Shown: positions 56,880-64,000 of the stretch, in pieces
Layout of the letters: the number at the start of each line of letters is the position of its first letter
Numbering within the stretch: position 1 is the stretch's first letter
NCBI GenBank assembly: GCA_907163375.1
Contig: CAJQUW010014352.1
Location: 124,001 to 188,000, forward strand
Reading direction: 5' to 3'
DNA from: Prostheceraeus crozeri
Lineage: Eukaryota; Platyhelminthes; Polycladida; Euryleptidae
DNA: 64,000 nt
The notes under the pieces: model-generated
The model's input: only the letters and a program-made list of their open reading frames with translations
Told to the model about the DNA's origin: nothing
The model's database searches: none
Program-made: the position numbers and the translations under genes

Positions 56880-59144
56880 TGGCGCGTATATGTTAATGTA
56901 TCTAAAGTTTCCTCGCTTCAATCTAACCCATGTGCCGGTATCCTATCCTCGTTTTTCCTGTGTGCCGTTCCCTGCGTCGTTCCTATGTGCGTTCTCATGT
57001 TCATAGTTCACATTTCTTGTGTACATGTACATGTATATATGCAGCCGGTCAGCCTACGCCATTTTCGTTTCGTAAACGAGATATTCAACATCTTGTGAAA
57101 AAGAGAAAAGAAAATTAGCGGTCAGCAAAGAATCAAACGCTGAGAGAGAGAGAGCATAGAAATTAACAGTAACATAGAAAGTCCTAGAGTGGAAATTGCA
57201 TGAAAATTATGGCACACGCCGGGGGAACTAAGTTGGGGCAAAACGCAAATTGTGCGAGCTGGTTTCCATGTTTTCTTATTTGTATTTATATTTATCAAGC
57301 TAAGTTGTGATTGGGATTGCTGCCCCTTGTCCAAAGATCATACACAAAAGCAATAGTGAATTTACAAAATACTGCGGCGACAGGATGACAAAGACAAAAA
57401 TCCTTTAAAACGTTCTGTACGTTCATCATTTTGAAATATCGCTCCTATAATCTATCAAGAGTATTATCAGTCACGTATGCAACTTGCATTGTCGATTTAC
57501 AGAACATACATTGCTCCAGCTTGAAATCAGAGGTCAAGAAATCTCAGAGTATTCATTTTACTTGAAAGGGCTCCCCTGTTCACTATATTTGAACAATTTT
57601 CAAAATCTTTACATGCTTTCGAATATCAGCTTCCAAAATATCATCGCACTATATCACATGTGTCATTTAATGATTAATTGAAAAGTTCCAGCGACTATTC
57701 ACTTATCTGAGAAATTTTGTCGGTGAAGAAGCTTTCAATGTGTTTATTCGACAAAAGCGCTAGGTTTCTTAACCGTATGAAGGAGAAATCATCCTATAAT
57801 TAGAATTTTTTCTATTGAATTTTTGAGATATTCTTACAACCAGTGCACCGCCCACTTTCAATTATGACTTTGTGGACCAATTTTTAATTCGAATTTTGAA
57901 AAATAGTTGTTAATGACTGCTGCAAATCGACACAATATACCAACCCAGGGAATAGTAGGCTACACCACATGAAACAATGCCACCATCTCACTTAATATTG
58001 TCTTCATAAAAATCCTGCATTAATTTGCTGCCAACAGCTTCCACAACCAACTTGGCAAATAGTTTGATTATGATACAATGTTTTAGATCGAATCTGATCT
58101 ACAAACCATAGATCTTTCCATGTGCCATCATTGTACATAGGCAAGATATCAAACTTCCATTCTAGTGTACTATTATCTACTTCTATGAGAGAGAGAAAGA
58201 GTGATGCGAATAAATCTATTAATAAACTGACAGAAGAAAGAAATTCAATGTGCGAATAACGTGATTGTTGATGAAAGAAAAAAACGACGATAAAAATGAT
58301 ATCATGAAAACTGATTAATGGTCCATGATACAAAAGGAGATCAAAAATTCCGTGATAAGAACGAAATGTGGTCGGGTCGAAAGCTAACGAGCAGAGATTA
58401 AAGGAAACTCTTTCAATTTTCAAAAGAAAGTGGATTTATCGTCAAGTGTCAAACATTTGCATAAATTAGAGACGATGAGAAATTGAAGCAACAACTGCCA
58501 ACAGCAACACATACGACATCTTCAGTAGCTGTTAGAAGAACTCCGGGCTCACGCGGTATAACTTGACTACAGAAGTAACAACTACAACTGCCTACCAGCG
58601 AACAACAACACAGTAGCGTATGCGGCAACACATCAGCGAGCGCGATTGAAGATTGACAGTATAAATGACATTGATATTCATGATATTTGTGATATTATTT
58701 TGGTATAAGTGAGTCCGATCGAATTGAAGTGAATTCAACATCAAGAAGTGAACTGCAAGTTTAAAGTTTTTCTTTTATCGTTGAGTATCGTATTTGTATA
58801 ACTATAGTCTTGAAATTTCATATTGTCAATTGATGTGATTGGAAGTTGAATAATATTTCATGTCATTGCCATTTTAATTGAATCATTAATTATTAGAATA
58901 ATTTGTTGACACTGTCTATATTGTGATTTGAACTGACAGGCTGCCCTTTAATGCAGGGTTAATTTTCCTCTTTCCAAACCGATTGTTTTTCGTGTGTACA
59001 ACAATAAAGTTAATCTCCAAGTTTTGTGCTTATCCAATCAATAACTAAATTCAACAATTTTGATTAATTATCTTACTTTATAAATAACTAAATAACAGAT
59101 TGAACAAAGATGATTGCCTTTTCAATGTTTGCTTAATTACTGAA
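56880..59144. other. intergenic, nothing recognised
   Basis: Open frames up to 139 codons (58004-58423, minus) lack motifs and look like chance. A GTACATGTACATGTATAT word is at about 57020. Confidence 0.35.
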
Positions 59145-59372
59145 TTTTATCAATAAATAATTGCCGCGACTCTGACAGCATCCGCAAACTTCTTGTGCAA
59201 GTATCTGGGGGCGAGAGACACTGTCATGATTTGTCTACCGGCTTCACGTGTTGATGAAAGATTTACATATTCCTAGGTGTGCGTCTGTGATTCATTCATC
59301 TGCCTGTAGATAATTAACCAATTCGGTCAGAGGTTACCTTCTGCTTCTATAAATTCAGAGAATTTGACTGAC
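59145..59372 (+). repeat. inverted repeat, left arm
   Basis: Reverse complement of 60480-60715 with high identity; shared words include TTATCAATAAATAATTGCCG and ACACGTGAAGCCGGTAGACA. Confidence 0.9.
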
Positions 59373-59631
59373 TTTCAAATGATAAAGCGAAGAGGTTAAC
59401 CGTGTTTCATCATTTAACTGTTTAGAGATGCCATCAAGACTCGTTAATTAAGACCGTGAATGAGTAAAGACCTTTGAGGCCCTAAGTAAGGAGTCTTAAT
59501 ATAGGATGCCTATGATAACACAAATTGAGAGGATGACCAAGGCATGGGATAGACAAGAGAGTCGAATAGGCAAGTATAATCCATCCGAGTTCGAATGAAC
59601 GAGTTTTGACAATAAAAGAATGGTATCTGTT

Positions 59632-60150
59632 AGTTACAAAGCACATACTACTTGTACATTTGATAGTAGGAACAAAATATCATACTAATTTTAGCACATT
59701 TTCAAATTCTAAAAAATCATGATTCTATGTAGAAAAAGTTACTTCTAATTGCATTTTCAGATAGATGGTATCATGAGTAAAACACTCGACCTATCAGAAT
59801 TGACGTAGCCGCTGCGAGAAATTGTCAGGACTGAGTCAAAGGTGTCAAAAATTGAATATTGTTAACATAATTTTGAGATTCCACGACCACAATTGATTTT
59901 TTACAATCAACGATGGCTTGCAAGAGAGAAGACTGTAAAATTATTTTGTATTTTTTCAAAAAATTTCCTGAAAATTCGATTTTTTCAAAAATTTCCTGAA
60001 ATTTTTGCGTGTTTTCAGAGCTTACAGAAATTCTCTCGAAGCAAAAAAGCTATGTCTTCCACTTGGAGCATCTAAGGTTGGGTATCAATTAAGTAGTCGA
60101 CGTAGAATTTTCCTGAACGTCTGTGTTAGATCAGTGAGGTAGGCCGTCAA
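59632..60150 (+). repeat. copy of BEL/Pao 3' end without Penelope insertion
   Basis: From about 59745 it matches 36650-37068, and then continues uninterrupted through CAATTAAGTAGTC into sequence that, in the 37-39 kb copy, lies beyond the Penelope-like element. The extra upstream part (59632-59745) is shared only with 61472-61580. Confidence 0.8.
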
Positions 60151-60479
60151 AGTCTTCGTCAGTGGCATATGTCCCAATACACGCATTCATCTCTCACTTG
60201 GAACCGATGAAGTATGGGAAACTCCGAAAAAATAGGAGATAATATAATGAATTAATTATACTATATAGTTCTATAGTAGTGAATTATCATTGCATTATAC
60301 AAGTTAAAGTCAAGCTTATTAATTAAACATAAGATTATTAACTCTCTGCTTGCTTCTTTGAAGTCAAGTAAAAGATGGGCAATCAATCAAGTTTAAATAC
60401 TATACTCTGCTAATATTAACAAGTGTTGGATATGCCAGATAATGATCAATCAGGTCTGGATGCCATCATACTAATGTAA

Positions 60480-60715
60480 GTCAGTCAAATTCTCTGAATT
60501 TATAGAGGCAGAAGGTAACCTCTGACCGAATTGGTTAATTATCTACAGGCAGATGAATGAATCACAGACGCACACCTAGGAATATGTAAAGACTTCCTGC
60601 TTTCATCAACACGTGAAGCCGGTAGACAAATCATGACAGTGTCTCTCGCCCCAAGATACTTGCGCAAGAAGTTTGCGGATGCTGTCAGAGTCGCGGCAAT
60701 TATTTATTGATAAAA
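60480..60715 (-). repeat. inverted repeat, right arm
   Basis: Counterpart of 59145-59372. The 1.1 kb between the arms contains the BEL/Pao 3'-end copy. Confidence 0.9.
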
Positions 60716-61471
60716 GCAATCATAATTAGAAGCTCATGTGATAATTGGTAAACATTTGCATCATTTCCACTCACATAAGTTATCGCGCATGAATGATTCA
60801 AAAATACATAATACGTATAAATACGCAATAAAAATACGTAATTAAAAAGTACGTAATAAATGCATGACAGAAGCTATCACTTTTTAAAATCATTATTTAC
60901 TGATGAGTAGGAAAGTCCCAAGACTTGAAAATAAGCACGAAATTATTTGGCTACTGTTGACGATGCGCTTCGTCCAACTACGACTTGTCAGCTCGACTCG
61001 AAAGGTCGAGGGCAAGGTAATTGCAGACCAACTTGAACACAAAACCGATCTTTGGCGACCAATTTTTCTTTTCAGCAAAGAATAAAATTATTTGACAAAT
61101 GATTGGGTCTTGGTCGATCACTTTAACAATCAATATTAAGGACAAATAATTTCGATTAGTGACAATTGGGCAGAAGTCAGCACCCTAGCCACAGTAGGAC
61201 AATATTTCCGCTACAGCAAGTTCCACAATATTCACACATATCCAAGGGAGGACATCGTGAAGAAAATTGAAGAACCAATACTAATGAACTCCAGTACTAA
61301 TGAACTCCTTACAGGCTACGATAATTTTGAAAAAGATTTTGATAGATTTGAAATAGATACTATATTTGACATGGTTCAAATGTTTTGCTTTAAAGATATG
61401 AGTCACGATAATAAATGAGCTTATTTATTTTAGTAATTGAGCATACCATTTCATTGGGGGAACAATCCGTC
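60716..61471. other. intergenic, nothing recognised
   Basis: No motif-bearing frame or repeat boundary found. Confidence 0.35.
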
Positions 61472-62014
61472 AGTTACAAAGCACACACTACTTGTACATT
61501 TGATAGTAGCAACAAAAACAAACTAATTTTAGCATATCTTCAAATTCTAAAAAAAGCATGCTTCTGCGTAGAAAAAGTTGCTTCTGATTGCATTTTCACA
61601 TAGATAGTATCAAGAGTAAAACACTCGACCTATCAGACTTGACGTAGCTGCTGCGAGAAATTGTCAGGACTGAGTCAAAGATGTGAAAAATTGAATATTG
61701 TTAACATAATATTGAGATTCAAAAACTTCTTCCACAACCACTGGTGATTTTTAAATATTAAATTACAATCATTTGGATTCATTTGTGTTGGCTTGTAAAA
61801 GAAAGGAATGTAAAATTCACTGCATTATTTCTATTCAATGAAATAAAACACTTCACTACTAAAACAATTTTTAAAAAATGTTTGAAAATTCGATTAATTC
61901 AAAAATTTCCTAAATTTTTACTTTTTTCAGAGTTTACAGAAATTCTCTCGAAGCGAAAAGGCTATGAATTTCACTTGGAGCACCTAAGGTTGGGTATCAA
62001 TTAAGTAGTCTTTT
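61472..62014 (+). repeat. copy of BEL/Pao 3' end with the Penelope junction
   Basis: Matches 36650-37068 closely and ends at exactly the same base before TTTTGTAGATGAAG. It therefore descends from the same insertion event as the 37-kb copy. Confidence 0.85.
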
Positions 62015-62403
62015 GTAGATGAAGAACAAGGGCAGTTTTTGAAGTTTTATTGCACGACATGTTTCGGCCAGCTCTCTTTCAGGTGCAACGCTAAACTGAC
62101 AGGCATTGTACAAAATCTACACTTTATGGAACTGAAATACGTATGAAAATTGGTTTCTTTTCTTTTTATACGTATTCCTCTCATAGGTGACAAGGCTGCT
62201 TCATTTTTTAAGCGATCTGTTCGTCAGAGTTTTTTCATTTTAACGCAGCTAAGCCAGTGGTTACTTTTCGAACTGTAAAGATTCCTGTTGCATCTCCCAA
62301 AGATAAGCTTCCGGTAATGGCCCAACATAATGTGATATATTCCTTTGCGTGTACTTGCGGTTGCAAGTATATTGGTCGTACTGAAAGACGTCTAGGTGAT
62401 CAC
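62015..62403 (+). mobile_element. second copy of the Penelope-like element start, cut by hAT
   Basis: Matches 37069-37457 nearly base for base, including KLPVMAQHNVIYSFACTCGC and the YIGRT motif. It stops inside the GIY-YIG codons where the hAT element begins. Confidence 0.85.
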
Positions 62404-64000
62404 CAGGGACAGTGATTTTCCGCGGCGCGAAGAGTTCCGCGAATCTTTATATTTTCATTCAGTTGCAACAGAATTACAAAATATTCTTCAAAGAAGTGAA
62501 TTTTAACGTCTATTGTGATGCAGTGATAATAAAAGTAAGCAGAGACAAGCAAACTTGGCGTTGCCATTTGACGTCATCATTGATTCAACTGACGATGGGA
62601 ATTCTCAGAAATAGTGACTGATCAATTTCTAAGAATTCGCACCGTCAAGTTTTTAGTCTTAATTCGTATCTGTAGCGCTCAGTCGGTCTTTTACGTTCAG
62701 CGGTGTCATATCTGTTAATATCTTCGCCACAATGTCTAAAACTTCTACGAAATTGACTGCAAAAGATCGTGTCCACGAATTTGGTTCAAATCGCTTTCAT
62801 AGTGACGACGGTGTTCTGTTTTGCACTGCTTGTAATAAAGCAGTTGATTATAAACGCCGACACTATCACCGACCATCTCGCTAGTGGCAAGCACAAAGAG
62901 ATGGGAAAACGACGACAGCCGGATGCGCGGGACGACGATCATCCTACGAAAAAACAATGCACAGTGACCGGAATGTTCCATCGACAATCAACTGCTGAGC
63001 TACAGCGTGCTTCTGTGACACACGATTTCGTGGAAATGTTAGTCAGAGCAAACATTCCTCTTGAGAAAGCTGACCATCCCGCCATGATCAACTTTCTATC
63101 AACACACGTACGAGGAGGAGGCGCTATACCCCTAGCGTCGACTTTGCGATCGACACATTTTCCTTTACTAATTCAGGAGCACGAGAAAACTCTTCATGAT
63201 CGCATAAACTGTGACTCTTTTGTCTGAATTATTGCAGATGAGACGACTGATGTAAACAACCGCCCAGTGTTTAATATTCTCGTGCAATTGCTGCTTCCCC
63301 TTGATCAAATTGAAAATGAACTAATTCATCTTCCGCCGCCTCTCCTTGTCAAAACAGTTTACCTTGACAAAGTGAATCACGCTACTGTGTCACAGGCACT
63401 TATTCAGTGTTGTTCCGATTTCCAAGTGGACTTCAAAAAGGTTCTTCTGTTTGTAAGCGACAGTGCGTCATATATGGTAAAGTCATGGAAGGAAATGTTG
63501 TCGCTCTTGTGGATAAACTGCCATCATATACATTGTTTCGCACACGTCCTTGCCCTTTCTGGTAACAAACTTCGAACATCTTTAACAAACCTTGACCGCT
63601 GTGTTGCTCTCCTGAAAAACATTCTTGTGAAAGCACCTGTACGTCGCAATCGATTTTTGAACCATTTACGAGATTGCAACATTGACTCACATACTGTTCC
63701 TCCGTCTCCTGTAATAACTCGCTGGAACACGTGGTTCAACGCTGTGTCTTACCATGCGCCTCTCCACCAGCATTATCTGGAATTTGTGCGCAGAGAACGC
63801 GAAGAAGAGCGGCTTTATCTGAACTTGAAGATCTTCTTAATTTTCCAGATATGTGCTTCCACTTCAAGTTTGTTGCCGAAAATTGTGCCCGCTTTGTAGC
63901 CACACTGGATTCTTGGCAGTCCCGTAAGCAGCAAGTGCATGAAGTGTACAACTCCTTGCAGGACTTCATCAGTTGGCTGACTCATCTTGCCTCAACAACA
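62404..64000 (+). mobile_element. hAT transposon, left part (continues beyond window)
   Basis: The TIR CAGGGACAGTGATTTTCCGC starts right after GTGATCAC (62396-62403). The 8-base size fits a hAT duplication, although one base differs from the unoccupied sequence at 37.45 kb. A BED-finger transposase follows. The right end is outside the window. Confidence 0.85.
62732..63899 (+). pseudogene. hAT transposase with BED zinc finger, broken
   Basis: ATG at 62732 opens MSKTSTKLTAKDRVHEFG; the BED-like finger CTACNKAVDYKRRH is then split by a one-base frameshift near 62860, with the HLASGKHKE part in the next frame. The RNase H-like domain follows: ADETTDVNNRPVF with the first catalytic Asp (about 63239), FVSDSASYMVKSW with the second, and CHHIHCFAHVLAL with the CxxH-type pair. 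Then comes the helical insertion with TRWNTWFNAVSYH. An in-frame TGA (63225-63227) precedes DETTD, and the frame is lost again near 63830-63899. The Glu and dimerisation region lie beyond the window. Two or three small lesions suggest a recent loss. Confidence 0.85.

Noticed and set aside
58004-58423. 139-codon minus-strand frame
   Set aside because: Hydrophobic and low-complexity, no motif or repeat support; likely chance in AT-rich DNA.

Overview
The window is AT-rich, intron-containing animal DNA dominated by transposable elements. Families seen include BEL/Pao, Penelope-like with GIY-YIG, piggyBac, Tc1, hAT, PIF/Harbinger, several APE-type LINEs, a tRNA-derived SINE and a Polinton/adintovirus-like packaging ATPase. 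Frequent TAGGCCTA and TACATGTACATG words suggest a marine invertebrate, perhaps an echinoderm or another deuterostome. That assignment is inference only. No rRNA, true tRNA, CRISPR or prokaryotic gene structure was seen.

Host genes are sparse. The last two exons of a STE/MAP3K-like kinase (932-1271 and 3795-4024, phase-1 junction) are split by a 2.5-kb intron carrying a TIR element and a SINE. A single-exon SLC22-type organic-ion transporter reads on the minus strand (26185-24554) and has one in-frame TAA. Two short ORFs of unknown function lie at 26.7-27.6 kb.

Layout: LINE fragment (1-400); kinase 3' end (0.9-4.0 kb); a 4.8-kb non-coding element with CCCGAG termini (5709-10536) whose empty-site relative is at 28.9-29.4 kb; an internally deleted piggyBac (10.8-11.8 kb); two broken LINEs on the minus strand (12.4-16.2 and 17.8-21.0 kb) separated by a tandem repeat; a transposase-like gene of no superfamily I can assign (21.3-23.1 kb); the SLC22 region; Harbinger and LINE scraps (28.3-30.6 kb); a broken BEL/Pao fossil (32.6-39.3 kb) carrying a Tc1 element and a Penelope-like element, the latter carrying a second copy of the intronic TIR element.

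From 40.4 to 52.4 kb two nearly identical 2.83-kb direct repeats flank a 3.7-kb virus-like gene cluster with a packaging-type ATPase and a divergent TATA promoter. The second repeat carries a nearly whole piggyBac (49256-51829); the first preserves its empty site. From 52.6 to 56.8 kb an RTE-like LINE is interrupted by a piggyBac-type element that itself holds a 1.2-kb near-perfect palindrome. From 59.1 to 62.4 kb there are inverted repeats and two more copies of the BEL/Pao end, one sharing the exact Penelope junction. The window ends inside a hAT element (62404 onward).

The most notable observations are the unassigned transposase-like gene, the distinct subterminal palindromes in each piggyBac-type element, the direct repeats around the virus-like cluster, and several empty-site paralogues that prove insertion boundaries and order.
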